Shown one piece after another: positions 8,617 to 16,582 of a stretch of DNA of 35,550 bases. Position 1 is the first letter of the stretch. Every line of letters begins with the position of its first letter. The position numbers and the translations under genes were made by a program. The notes under the pieces were generated by a model. The model searched no databases and had not been told where the DNA came from. It saw nothing but the letters and a program-made list of their open reading frames with translations. The DNA comes from Myxococcales bacterium. Lineage in GTDB: Bacteria > Myxococcota_A > UBA796 > GCA-2862545. Location of the stretch: assembly GCA_019634415.1 (NCBI GenBank), contig JAHQVJ010000068.1, forward strand, positions 1 through 35,550, read 5' to 3'.

Positions 8617-8940
8617 CCTCGCACTGCCATCATCGCCCTCGGTCCGCTGCTCCAGAGGACCGCCGAGCGATGCAGCCACCCGCCGACGAACCGCCTCCTG
8701 CCACCCTTGACGAGCGCCACTGTGCGTGCGGTGCGAGAAGATGGACTTATGGGCGCATGCGACGCAAGACCGCGAGAGCGCGCACACACATTGAACTGCT
8801 TCTTGCGAGGTGCGACATGAAGCTGGATCGCCGCGAGCGTTCAGAAGTCCGCACCTGCCCAGGGCACACGCTTAGAGATGGGGCCCCACGCCAGTGACGT
8901 TGAAGTCGGGCCAAGCGCCCTTCTGACGCTAGCGGTGGAA
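8617..8940. other. No gene seen after the integrase
   Basis: ORFs here are low-complexity Arg/Pro shadows. No attI-like or attC-like fold and no promoter could be identified with confidence. Confidence 0.4.
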
Positions 8941-9633
8941 TCATTGGTTACGCAATTCGGGCGCGCCGACCATCGATGTCGTGCTCCCGACCACGACCGC
9001 AGGCTGCCTGCTCCAGCTGGCCTCCCGCGACCGGGGTAGCGGTTGAGCGCGCCGCGTATCTGGCAACTTGGGACTGGTGTTCGACGACGTTGCGTTGGTG
9101 TACACGTTGCTGCACGTCTGACCGGCCTCATGAGGACCGACCGAGCATGAAGCGCACGCTGCTGAGTAAACGCAAGCCACGTCCTCGAGCCGCTGCTTCA
9201 CACGTTGAGCAAGCCGTCTCGCTTCGCCGAATTGATGGGAGCGAAGGGCCGTGATGATGGCGCTACTTGAGGCATCCAACATCGTCCAGTAGTCGCGCGA
9301 ACAGTACCCAACGCGCTGCCACTCGGCCAGTCGTAAGAGGAGTTCCTCTCGATGCTGCTCAAGCGTGGCGTGGTCGTCGTGGACAGAGGACGCATCCTCG
9401 CCCATCAACTCCTGCAAAACGGTGTGCACGAACTCCTGGTGGCGGCCTCGCCGAGCAACGGTCTGCATCGCTTCGTCGACGACCTCGCGAAGGCTCAACA
9501 CCCAGCTCACCTCCGCCATGAGAGCCGGTCCGCCCATCCTCCGCAGCACCCGCCGGATGACGACGACGTCTATGCGGTCGACCAGAGCCGCAGCCAGCGC
9601 CCCGCCCCATCGGTCACTGGCGTCGTCGACCAC
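8941..9633 (-). CDS. Doubtful hypothetical protein
   Basis: A 230-codon open frame. The first 160 codons look like a real helical soluble protein: mixed composition, a charged amphipathic run (LEQHREELLLRLAEWQRVGY) and ALRSHQFGEARRLAQRVKQR. The last 60 codons (Ser, Thr, Arg and Pro-rich) look like non-coding sequence, as if the original 3' end were replaced. No family was recognised and no strong ribosome binding site is visible before 9633. It may be a fragment. Confidence 0.33.
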   Translation of the reverse strand: MVDDASDRWGGALAAALVDRIDVVVIRRVLRRMGGPALMAEVSWVLSLREVVDEAMQTVARRGRHQEFVHTVLQELMGEDASSVHDDHATLEQHREELLLRLAEWQRVGYCSRDYWTMLDASSSAIITALRSHQFGEARRLAQRVKQRLEDVACVYSAACASCSVGPHEAGQTCSNVYTNATSSNTSPKLPDTRRAQPLPRSREASWSRQPAVVVGSTTSMVGAPELRNQ

Positions 9634-9702
9634 CTACTTCTTTCCACTGCCGCGCGCGTGGGTGGGTGCCGGACCCCGCCACCACATCCGCCAGCACCAC
9701 CC

Positions 9703-10785
9703 TCACGACGCCTCCACCGCGCGCTGCAGCTGCGCGCGCACCTCACTCGGCAACGGAAACCACCGCAACGCCTCGAAGTCCGCGTTCAGCTCCGGCATCG
9801 CCACGTCGGGGCAGCCCCCCGAGGCCGACGCCATCAGCGACCGCGCCTCCTCCAGGTAGCCCCGCAAGGCCGACTCCGGCTCCGTGCGATGCAGGCTGCG
9901 GTACTCCATCTTCCCCGTGGTGTAGGTCACGTCGGCCAGGCGCATGGCGGGGTCCGGGCGGCCCTGACGATGCCGCCACAACCCCGTGTCCGGGTGGAAG
10001 TCGTAGAGGGGCAGCAGCTTCCAGCCCTCCGTGGCCACCAGCTCCACCGCGTCCAGGATGAAGTCGAACACCTCGTCGCTGATGAAGTAATTGAAGTTCA
10101 CCCGCACCCAGCCCGGCTTCACGCCTTCACAGCCGCGGTTGATCTCCCGCTCGAACTCGTGGCTCATCGTCAGGTCGATGTCGAGCAGGCGGTGGCCGTA
10201 GGGGCCCGCACACGAGCAGCCCCCACGCGCCTGGATCCCCAACAGATCGTTGAGCAGGGCGACCACGTAGTTGTGATGCAGGTAGCGATCGCCGTGGTTC
10301 ACCATGAACGACACGATGGAGAGTCGCCACGCGTCGGGATTGCCGAGCACCCGCAGGTTGGGATGGGCCCCCCACCGCGCGATCGCCCGACGGATGAAGT
10401 CGTGCTCGCGGGCGCGGATCACGTCGGCCCCGACGGCTTCCTTGAGCTGGAACACGAGGCCCGCCCGGATGGAGCCGAGGATGTCGGGGGTGCCACCCTC
10501 CTCCCGGTGCTCCACGTCGGCGATGTAGGTGTGCATGTCGCTCGAGACGTAGGACACCGTGCCACCACCCGGCACCGAGGGCACGCGGTTGGTGAGCAGC
10601 GCCTTCTTGACCACCAGCACGCCGGGCGTGCCGGGACCGCCGATGAACTTGTGAGGCGAGAGGAAGACCGCGTCTTTGTAGACGAGATGGCCGTCTTCCT
10701 CGTCATCGGCCATGTTCATCTCGATGGTCACGTAGGGGCCGGCCGCGGCGAAGTCCCAGAACACGAGCCCGCCGTGCGCAGGCGG
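9703..10785 (-). pseudogene. Class V aminotransferase / cysteine-desulfurase-like, 5'-truncated
   Basis: About 360 codons of a PLP-dependent class V aminotransferase, read towards lower coordinates. The reading frame enters the family fold abruptly at GGLVFWDFAAAGPYV, which is the Asp that contacts the PLP ring. It continues with the Schiff-base lysine in SPHKFIGGPGTPGVLVVKK, the GGGTVSYVS loop, HREEGGTPDILGSIRAGL, and a Cys-rich loop (RGGCSCAGPYGHRLL) where desulfurases carry the catalytic Cys. The C-terminal domain is complete. The first 150 or more residues expected in this family are missing. The break falls at about 10770-10790, where the equally truncated pirin gene begins in the opposite direction. 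Confidence 0.82.
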
Positions 10786-11162
10786 ACAGCCCGCTCTTCG
10801 CCTTCGATCTCGCGGTGTCGTCCCCCTGTCGGATTCCGCTGGAGCCCGCGTTCGAATCGGCGCTGATCGTGGTGGAGGGGTCGGTGGTGGTCGAGGGCGA
10901 GGCGCAGGTGCCGGGGGGACTCGTCTACTTGGGCACGGGGCGGTCGGAGCTCACGTTGGGCGGTGCTCCGCGGGGGCGGGTGATGGTCCTGGGGGGTGTC
11001 CCGCTCGAGGAGCCGCTGCTGATGGGCTGGAACTTCGTGGTGCGGGACGCGGACGAGCTGGAGGACGCCTTCCGCAGCTGGTCGGCGGACGACGGCCGGT
11101 TCGGCACGGTCCACGGCGCGCGCTCGGCCCGGATCCCGTCGCCACGACCCAGAGCCCGGTGA
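10776..11162 (+). pseudogene. Pirin-like protein, C-terminal domain only
   Basis: The open frame matches the C-terminal cupin of pirin-family proteins: SPLFAFDLAV, then IPLEPAFESALIVVEGSVVV, PGGLVYLGTGRSELTL, GRVMVLGGVPLEEPLLMGWN and the ending DGRFGTVHGARSARIPSP. The N-terminal metal-binding cupin and any start codon are missing. Upstream of about 10776 the frame runs straight into the antisense of the truncated aminotransferase. Pirins are iron-binding bicupins, some with quercetinase activity. This half lacks the metal site. Confidence 0.8.
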
Positions 11163-11290
11163 CCTGTACCTCGGCTGCAGCAGTAGCCAGCGCTCACCAA
11201 CGACCCCAACGTGTACCAGCATCAGGCCGAAGGCCGCTGCGAGCTCGTGTGCCTCCCCCCCAGAGCCCGGCGCGGAATCTGCTGGACAGT

Positions 11291-11308
11291 CTACCTACTC
11301 ATAGATAG
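11291..11308. promoter_or_regulatory. Putative TetR operator upstream of the tetR gene
   Basis: CTACCTACTCATAGATAG matches the perfect palindrome upstream of the SDR gene (11977-11994) at 15 of 18 positions. It ends 10 bases before the regulator's ATG at 11318. This is what an autoregulatory TetR site looks like. Confidence 0.65.
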
Positions 11309-11317
11309 GCTTCCGGC

Positions 11318-11890
11318 ATGAGCAACCCAGACCGTCGCCACCAGATTCTCGATGTGGCCCAGGAACTCGCTCAGACGCGTGGATACGCCGCATTCAGCTT
11401 CCGTGACATCGCGGAGCGCGTCGGGATCCGCGCCCCGAGTATCCACCACCACTTTCCGTCCAAAGAAGCCCTCGGGGTCGAGCTCGCCACGCGCTACGAG
11501 CACGACTTCCACCACCACCTCCACGAGATCTCGGCGCGCAGCGGGCCGGCCGTGACCCAGCTACGCGCCTACGCCCGGCTGTTCGCCATGACCGTGCGCC
11601 AAGGCCGCATGTGCCTGTGCGGCATGCTCGGGGCCGAGCTCTCGGTACTCCCCGAGGCGGTGCAGGCCGAGGTGCGGCGCTTCTTCGAGGCGAATGTGCG
11701 CTGGCTCGCTGCAGTCGTAGAAGAGGGTCGAGACCGAGGGGAGCTGGGCCTCGGCCCTCCGGCCCGAGCCGTCGGCACCGCCTACCTCTCACTGCTCGAG
11801 GGTTCGATGACCACGGCTCGCGTGCTCGGAGACGACTCGCTCGTGGAGGCCGCCGCGGAGGCGTTTCTCCAGGGACTCGGCAGGCCCTGA
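11318..11890 (+). CDS. TetR-family transcriptional regulator
   Basis: 190 residues. The N-terminal helix-turn-helix (RRHQILDVAQELAQTRGYAA, FSFRDIAERVGI, APSIHHHFPSKEALGVEL, residues about 6-56) is canonical TetR. The remaining helices form the ligand-binding and dimer domain (GMLGAELSVLPEAVQAEVRR, GTAYLSLLEGSMTTARVLGD), resembling the AcrR/YxaF-type C-terminal domain. An operator-like near-palindrome precedes it and a perfect version precedes the SDR gene 120 bases downstream. It therefore most likely represses both itself and the SDR. The ligand is unknown. Confidence 0.92.
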   Translation: MSNPDRRHQILDVAQELAQTRGYAAFSFRDIAERVGIRAPSIHHHFPSKEALGVELATRYEHDFHHHLHEISARSGPAVTQLRAYARLFAMTVRQGRMCLCGMLGAELSVLPEAVQAEVRRFFEANVRWLAAVVEEGRDRGELGLGPPARAVGTAYLSLLEGSMTTARVLGDDSLVEAAAEAFLQGLGRP

Positions 11891-11976
11891 CCCGCGTGAC
11901 CGCCCCGCATTCCCCCCCCGCGGATGAAACCGCCGCACGCCAGCCAGAGGTTGGCGCACACGATTCCCCACCAAGC

Positions 11977-11994
11977 CTACCTATGCATAGGTAG
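11977..11994. promoter_or_regulatory. Perfect 18-bp palindrome, TetR operator before the SDR
   Basis: CTACCTATGCATAGGTAG is its own reverse complement and lies directly before the SDR ribosome binding site (AAGGAG, 11995-12000) and ATG at 12010. A bound repressor there would block initiation. It pairs with the related site at 11291-11308. Confidence 0.75.
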
Positions 11995-12009
11995 AAGGAG
12001 ATAGGACCC

Positions 12010-12774
12010 ATGACAACCCCACAGACCATCGCAATCACCGGCGGCGGCAGCGGCATTGGTTTCGACGTGGCCCGGCGCTACGTGGAGGACGGGCACCGCG
12101 TGGTGCTGAACGGCCGTCGGCGGGAGGTCCTCGAGCAGGCTGCGGCCACCCTGAATGCGGCCGATCGGGTGGCCCTGGTGGCGGGTGACATCGCGGACCC
12201 CGACACCTCGCAGCGCATCCTGTCCACCGCCACCGAGCGGTTCGGGGGCGTGGACGTGTTGGTGAACAACGCCGGCATCTTCCGACCGCAGCCCTTCCTC
12301 AAGCACAGCGCCGACGACCTTGCGCGCTACCTCGACATCATCGTGAAAGGCACGTTCTTCGCCTCGCAGGCGGTTGTTCCCTCCATGCAGGCACGAGGCG
12401 GCGGCGCCATCGTGAACGTGGGGTCGATGTGGGCCACCCAAGCCGTAAATGCCACCCCGTCCAGCGCGTACTCGGCGGCCAAGGCAGCGGTGCACGCGTT
12501 GACCCGCAACCTGGCCCTCGAGTTCGCCAAGGACGGCATTCGCGTCAACGCGGTCGCGCCCGCGGTGGTCGAGACCCCGGTGTACGACACGTTCCTCACC
12601 CCTGAGCAGCGGGCCGACGTGTTGCCCGGATTCGATGCCTTCCACCCGCTGGGTCGAAATGGTCAACCCGGGGACGTCGCAGCGCTGATCCGATTCCTCG
12701 CGTCGCAGGACGCCGGCTGGATGACGGGCGCCATCGTGCCGATCGACGGGGGCGTGACGGCGGGCCGTCCCTGA
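12010..12774 (+). CDS. Short-chain dehydrogenase/reductase
   Basis: 254 residues, a classical SDR. The NAD(P) loop TGGGSGIG (residues about 10-17), NNAG (about 88-91), a catalytic Ser in NVGSMWATQ, and the YSAAK Tyr-Lys pair (about 157-161) are all present. The C-terminal end (GWMTGAIVPIDGGVTAGRP) is standard. It oxidises or reduces an unknown alcohol or ketone in the cytosol. AAGGAG lies nine bases before the ATG. The palindromic operator immediately upstream and the TetR gene before it suggest substrate-induced expression. Confidence 0.92.
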   Translation: MTTPQTIAITGGGSGIGFDVARRYVEDGHRVVLNGRRREVLEQAAATLNAADRVALVAGDIADPDTSQRILSTATERFGGVDVLVNNAGIFRPQPFLKHSADDLARYLDIIVKGTFFASQAVVPSMQARGGGAIVNVGSMWATQAVNATPSSAYSAAKAAVHALTRNLALEFAKDGIRVNAVAPAVVETPVYDTFLTPEQRADVLPGFDAFHPLGRNGQPGDVAALIRFLASQDAGWMTGAIVPIDGGVTAGRP

Positions 12775-12833
12775 CGTTTGCTGGGTGCGCCGCGGTAGGG
12801 TCGCACCGGAGCAAGCGCCGATGAGGGTCCTCC

Positions 12834-13215
12834 TGGGGCGGGCCGTTCGCCAGCCTCCTGGCCGACCTCGTCCAGGGCGTGTTCGAGGTCGAGGATAGCG
12901 TCGACGCAAGCCACGCGGCCGCCCACGGGTTGGTCGCGCGTGTGCTCGTCGACCAGTTCGCGGACCACCTCCCGGCGAACCGGCACGCCAAGCGCATGAA
13001 GCGTGAGGGGTTCGACGTCGGCTCGCACACGCTGTCGTCGTCGATCCGTTCCGGATCGAGCGCGGGGTGTGGGGCCAGGAGCCGGCCATCGTGTTGGCTG
13101 AGCGCCAGGCCCGCAGTCGATCTGTGGTGAGCGGCTTCTTCGAATGGGTGGCCGCCTTGCCCGAGCTCAATCGTGCTGAGGCGCTGCTGGGCACCACACT
13201 GCGGTACGCGCGGCC
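12834..13215 (+). pseudogene. IS66-family transposase (TnpC) remnant
   Basis: Two pieces in different frames match IS66 transposases. From about 12930 to 13040, LVARVLVDQFADHLPANRHA and then KREGFDVGSHTL correspond to the conserved KxADHxPLYRQ block before the catalytic core. From about 13091 to 13213, LAERQARSRSVVSGFFEWVA then LLGTTLRYA correspond to the block near the C-terminus. The 200 or so residues between them, including most of the DDE core, are missing, and no intact tnpA or tnpB or terminal inverted repeat was found. The remnant lies just outside the left end of the aromatic catabolic island. Confidence 0.65.
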
Positions 13216-13500
13216 GGGCGACCACTGCAGCGGGGGGCGGAGTCCCCGTCGGCTCTCATCGGCCGAGATGTTCTGGCGCGTCTTCGGTCGCCGGTCGGGA
13301 GTGCCGCTCTGCGACCAGGTGATGCGACTGCACGCGATCCCCTCTGGATGGTGGGCGACCGATCGGGTGCTGCGCCGCCTGCACAGGACCGCCGCGAGGG
13401 AGGGGACCCCCGCAGCCGAGCCGCTGATCGTCCACAGAACTGGCTCATCGGCGTTCGCACACGAACGTCCACTGCCGAACGAGGCCTCGCCAGGGGCCTT
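13216..13500. other. Degenerate sequence between IS66 remnant and P450 promoter
   Basis: The frame downstream of the IS66 block stays open to 13570 but shows no family resemblance after about 13215. Nothing else is recognised. Confidence 0.35.
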
Positions 13501-13630
13501 CTTCGGGAGATGTATACCAGATCAGGTATCAATTTCCTCATATTGGTATTTTACATGTGCTAACAGGTAAGGTAGAACGGTCACTCAACCCGAGACCATG
13601 CAGCGCCATGTGAACACCCCAGAAAATCCG
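13501..13630 (+). repeat. Left copy of a 130-base direct repeat bracketing the catabolic island
   Basis: Aligns without gaps to 25225-25354 (offset 11,724). By hand count 108 of 130 bases are identical, highest in the last 30. The repeat holds a palindromic operator, the ATTGGTATTTT box and the first 11 codons of a short ORF. Its upstream end corresponds to a point 15 bases before the LysR start codon in the right copy. Confidence 0.9.
13514..13552 (+). promoter_or_regulatory. P450 promoter: putative LysR operator plus ATTGGTATTTT box
   Basis: ATACCAGATCAGGTAT (13514-13529) has 5-bp arms ATACC/GGTAT around a six-base centre. ATTGGTATTTT follows at 13542-13552, 28 bases from the start of the inverted repeat. 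The same two elements with the same spacing occur at 25238-25276 and, on the minus strand, at 24284-24245. The arms resemble the ATAACC/GGTTAA half-sites known for PcaQ, the LysR-type activator of protocatechuate genes. Confidence 0.7.
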
Positions 13631-13681
13631 CTGAGGAATCGCACAGCCGCGTCACAGGGAGGCGATCTTGAAGGACTTTGA
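13598..13681 (+). CDS. Possible leader peptide overlapping the P450 start
   Basis: A 27-residue ORF begins with MQRHVNTPENP and its stop overlaps the first codons of the P450 gene by 14 bases. In the other copy of the direct repeat the frame reads MERQVNTPENP, so 9 of 11 residues are kept. Both may simply be promoter-proximal sequence or the fossil start of an older gene. If translated, it could couple to P450 translation. No strong ribosome binding site is visible before 13598. Confidence 0.3.
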   Translation: MQRHVNTPENPLRNRTAASQGGDLEGL

Positions 13682-14876
13682 ACTCGATGAAGAGCTGCTC
13701 CTAACCACTGTAGAATTCAAAGGTCGGGCAAACAAATACGCAGCCTACAAGAGACTGCGGGATGAAGCCCCGATTTCCTTCCATCCCGAAGGTGTGACGC
13801 CATGGACCCCAGAAGGTGGTCCGGGATACTGGGCCATCGTGCGGTATGACGACGTGCGCCAAATCTCAAAGAACAACAGAGTTTTCTCCAGCTATGCCGG
13901 CACGCTGATGCAAGCCATGCCGGAAGAACAGATTCGTGCGGCAAGCATCCTGCATATGGACAATCCAGATCACCGGCTCGTGAGGGCTATCGTCCAGCCC
14001 GCCTTCACTCGAAAGGCGATGGAAGAGATGAAAGACTCCATTCGCGTCAACGCCGATCGCGTGATCGACAAGATGCTAGAGACTGATGTGGCGGATGTGG
14101 TGAAGGACATGGTCGACGTCTATCCCGGACGTGTCCTGGCGGATCTCATCGGATTGCCAGAGCAGGACGTCGATCAGTTTGTGGACCAGGTCAACACACT
14201 GTTCAGCACTGACCTTGCAGCCAGTGGCAAAGCAGCACAATGGCTGGTGGGCTACTCAATCCAGAAGTCGATGGAGCGGCGAGAGAACCCAAGAGAGGAC
14301 CTCGTGAGCCGTATCGTAAATTCGCAGGTAGAGGGGCGCTCGCTCACCGATTTCGAAGTGGGTGCGTTCGTTGCGCTTCTCATCGTCGCAGGGGCGGAGA
14401 CGACCGGCTCAACCTTGGCAACAGGCCTGTGGAAATTGGCCTGCAACCCGGACCAATGGGCTGCGTTGAAAGCCGATCCGAGCCTCATTCCAGGAGCGAT
14501 CAACGAGTTCCTGAGATACGGAACCGCTACGGTTTGCTTCAAGCGCACCGCTCTCGAGGATTTCGAGATGCACGGCAAGACCATCAAGGCCGGCGACAAG
14601 GTCGTCATCTACTATGAATCGGCGAACTTTGATGAAAACTATTTCCCCGAGCCGGAGAGGTTCGACATCACCCGCGATGCATCGAAGCAAGTGGCGTTCG
14701 GAGCGGGCGGCATCCATCAGTGCATCGGCGATCATCTTGCCCGCTATGAGATGTCCGTATTCCTCGAGCAGTTGATCGAACGCGTGCGTGACATCGAGGT
14801 TGTGTCCGATTTGGTGCGCCCCGTCAACCAGCAATTCAACGCCTGCGAAAGTCTCAACCTGCGCTTTAGGGTCTGA
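13668..14876 (+). CDS. Cytochrome P450 monooxygenase
   Basis: 402 residues, a soluble bacterial class I P450. The start is TTG13668: no ATG or GTG lies in frame upstream before a stop, and GGGAGG (13657-13662) sits five bases away. The I-helix oxygen-activation motif AGAETTGS begins at residue 241, the ExxR pair is E280/R283 (NEFLRY), and the haem loop FGAGGIHQCIG places the Cys ligand at residue 352. Known relatives hydroxylate or O-demethylate small hydrophobic acids, terpenes or aromatics, and the substrate cannot be read from sequence. No ferredoxin or reductase gene is nearby, so it must borrow redox partners. Codon use and GC are clearly lower than in the surrounding operon, a sign of separate origin. 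It shares its promoter design with the pca operon, so an O-demethylation or ring-hydroxylation step before ring cleavage is plausible. Confidence 0.93.
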   Translation: MKDFELDEELLLTTVEFKGRANKYAAYKRLRDEAPISFHPEGVTPWTPEGGPGYWAIVRYDDVRQISKNNRVFSSYAGTLMQAMPEEQIRAASILHMDNPDHRLVRAIVQPAFTRKAMEEMKDSIRVNADRVIDKMLETDVADVVKDMVDVYPGRVLADLIGLPEQDVDQFVDQVNTLFSTDLAASGKAAQWLVGYSIQKSMERRENPREDLVSRIVNSQVEGRSLTDFEVGAFVALLIVAGAETTGSTLATGLWKLACNPDQWAALKADPSLIPGAINEFLRYGTATVCFKRTALEDFEMHGKTIKAGDKVVIYYESANFDENYFPEPERFDITRDASKQVAFGAGGIHQCIGDHLARYEMSVFLEQLIERVRDIEVVSDLVRPVNQQFNACESLNLRFRV

Positions 14877-14886
14877 CTCAAAACAG

Positions 14887-15024
14887 ATGACGCTCTTCTC
14901 GAGCAGCTTCCTCGAGCGCGCAGATAGTACCGAAGTTATCGCTGAACTGATCCAACCAGAAGATCAGCGATTCAATGCCTGTGGAAATCTGAAGTTCGGC
15001 TTTTTGCTTGCTAAAGCATCACTC
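14887..15024 (+). pseudogene. C-terminal remnant of a second P450
   Basis: Just after the P450 stop codon a second tail is encoded in another frame: SSSFLERADSTEVIAELIQP, then EDQRFNACGNLKF. It matches the end of the intact P450 (VFLEQLIERVRDIEVVSDLV, then RPVNQQFNACESLNLRF) at FLE, EV, L, P, Q, FNAC, L and F. Both tails are followed by CTCAAAACA. Identity is far below that of a recent duplication, so this is the stub of a divergent paralogue, not a tandem error. The frame is continuous with the carotenoid oxygenase downstream, although that gene has its own ATG. Confidence 0.7.
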
Positions 15025-15051
15025 AAAACACTCCATGAGCAAGGTTGCAAC

Positions 15052-16506
15052 ATGGCCAAAAAATTCCCTGAGAATCTAAATTATTCCGGCTTTGACACTC
15101 CCAGCCGAGTCGAGGCGGATGTCCTAGATCTCGAAGTCACGGGTGAAATCCCAATGGAGATGAATGGCACGTTCTTTAGAGTAGGGCCGGATCCACAATT
15201 TCAGCCCAAGATCAACAGCCCAATCTTCTTCAATGACGATGGTATGGTTGGGTCGTTCAAATTCAAGGATGGACAGGTTGATTTCCGCTCGCGGTACGCG
15301 CAGACAGACAGGTATAGAGCCGAGAAAGAAGCGAGAAGAGGACTGTTCGGTGACTACCGCAATCCGTACACTGACGACCCTAGCGTAGAGGGTATGATCC
15401 GTGGAACGGCCAATACGGCGGTCATCGTGCATCACGGAAAACTCTTCGCCCTCAAAGAAGACAGTCCGGCTCTAGAGATGGTGCCAGATACACTCGAGAC
15501 GATTGGCTATTCTGACTTTGGTGGAAAATTCACCAGCGAGACGTTTACAGCGCACCCGAAAATCGACCCAAACAATGGGGAGCTCGTAGCCTTTGGCTAT
15601 TCTGCCAAGGGTGTGGCGACGCTGGATACGGCCTATTACGTCATCGATAGGAATGGTCAGGTCGTTCATGAAGTCTGGTTTGATTGCCCGCGGGCGGGCT
15701 TCATTCACGACTTCGCTGTGACTGAGAACTTCGTGGTGTTCCCGCTGGATAATCACACGATCAATACGGAACGCCTGAAGGCAGGAAAACCTGCTTTTGT
15801 ATGGCAGCCAGAATTGCATCAGATGTTTGGTGTCTTGCCACGCCGCGGAGAAGCCAAAGACATTCGTTGGTTCACGATCCCGAAGAAGGCCTTCCATGGC
15901 CATACGGTCAACGCTTGGGATGATGGAACAACGATCCACTACGACACCACACTGGCGGATGACAACGTCTTTGCGTTCTTCCCAGAAGAGGGCGGGAATG
16001 CGCCCAATGTGTTCGATATCAACAACATGGTCATGCGCCTGACATTCGACATGTCGAGTGATCGCACAGAGCCAGGTCAAACCGTCATTGCGCCGGTCAT
16101 GGCAGAACTGCCCAGCATTGATCCGCGATATGATACGCGGCCCTACACGCATGCCTTTTTAGCATCGATTGATCCCTCGAAACCCTATGACTTCGAAAAA
16201 TGCGGCCCGCCTTCACCGAATAATCCATTCAACAGCTTGATGCATTTGAATGTGCGAACCGGAGAGGTGAAACGCTGGTTTGCTGGCCCGACCTGTGCGG
16301 TTCAAGAGCCCGTCTTCGTTCCGAAATCTGACACTGCAGAAGAGGGCGAGGGCTACCTGGTCGCTTTGGTGAACCGATTGCCCGAACGCTTGAGTGACTT
16401 GGTCATTCTGGATGCTCAGGACATCGAGGCAGGCCCTATTGCAACCGCGCACCTGCCTATTCGCTTGCGCACGGGCCTTCATGGCTGTTGGATGCCGTCC
16501 GAGTAG
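15052..16506 (+). CDS. Carotenoid cleavage oxygenase, lignostilbene-dioxygenase-like
   Basis: 484 residues from ATG15052. The open frame reaches further upstream only through the P450 stub. It is a seven-bladed-propeller non-haem iron dioxygenase of the RPE65/CCO family, which splits C=C bonds with O2. The four iron-ligand histidines can be placed: H168 (TAHPKIDP), H219 (FIHDFAVTENF), H284 (FHGHTVNAWDDG) and H477 (GLHGCWMP). The N-terminal FFRVGPDPQFQPK and the RNPYTDDPSVEGMIRGTANT region match the bacterial lignostilbene-alpha,beta-dioxygenase group known from sphingomonads. That group cleaves 4-hydroxystilbenes to 4-hydroxybenzaldehyde or vanillin plus a second aldehyde. The neighbouring aldehyde dehydrogenase, PobA and Pca enzymes are exactly what is needed to use such an aldehyde. 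GC is low for the window (29 of 60 bases from 15481). An apocarotenoid substrate is the alternative. Confidence 0.92.
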   Translation: MAKKFPENLNYSGFDTPSRVEADVLDLEVTGEIPMEMNGTFFRVGPDPQFQPKINSPIFFNDDGMVGSFKFKDGQVDFRSRYAQTDRYRAEKEARRGLFGDYRNPYTDDPSVEGMIRGTANTAVIVHHGKLFALKEDSPALEMVPDTLETIGYSDFGGKFTSETFTAHPKIDPNNGELVAFGYSAKGVATLDTAYYVIDRNGQVVHEVWFDCPRAGFIHDFAVTENFVVFPLDNHTINTERLKAGKPAFVWQPELHQMFGVLPRRGEAKDIRWFTIPKKAFHGHTVNAWDDGTTIHYDTTLADDNVFAFFPEEGGNAPNVFDINNMVMRLTFDMSSDRTEPGQTVIAPVMAELPSIDPRYDTRPYTHAFLASIDPSKPYDFEKCGPPSPNNPFNSLMHLNVRTGEVKRWFAGPTCAVQEPVFVPKSDTAEEGEGYLVALVNRLPERLSDLVILDAQDIEAGPIATAHLPIRLRTGLHGCWMPSE

Positions 16507-16582
16507 TCTCTCTGGGGACGTAAGGGTTCGGCCCTCGACAACCGATCCGTCTGGGCTCATGATGCGTAGGCATCGATGCAGC

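Noticed and set aside
14788..15051. N-terminal extension of the carotenoid oxygenase into the P450 end
   Set aside because: The extra codons are P450 tail and stub sequence, and the family N-terminus starts at the ATG at 15052.
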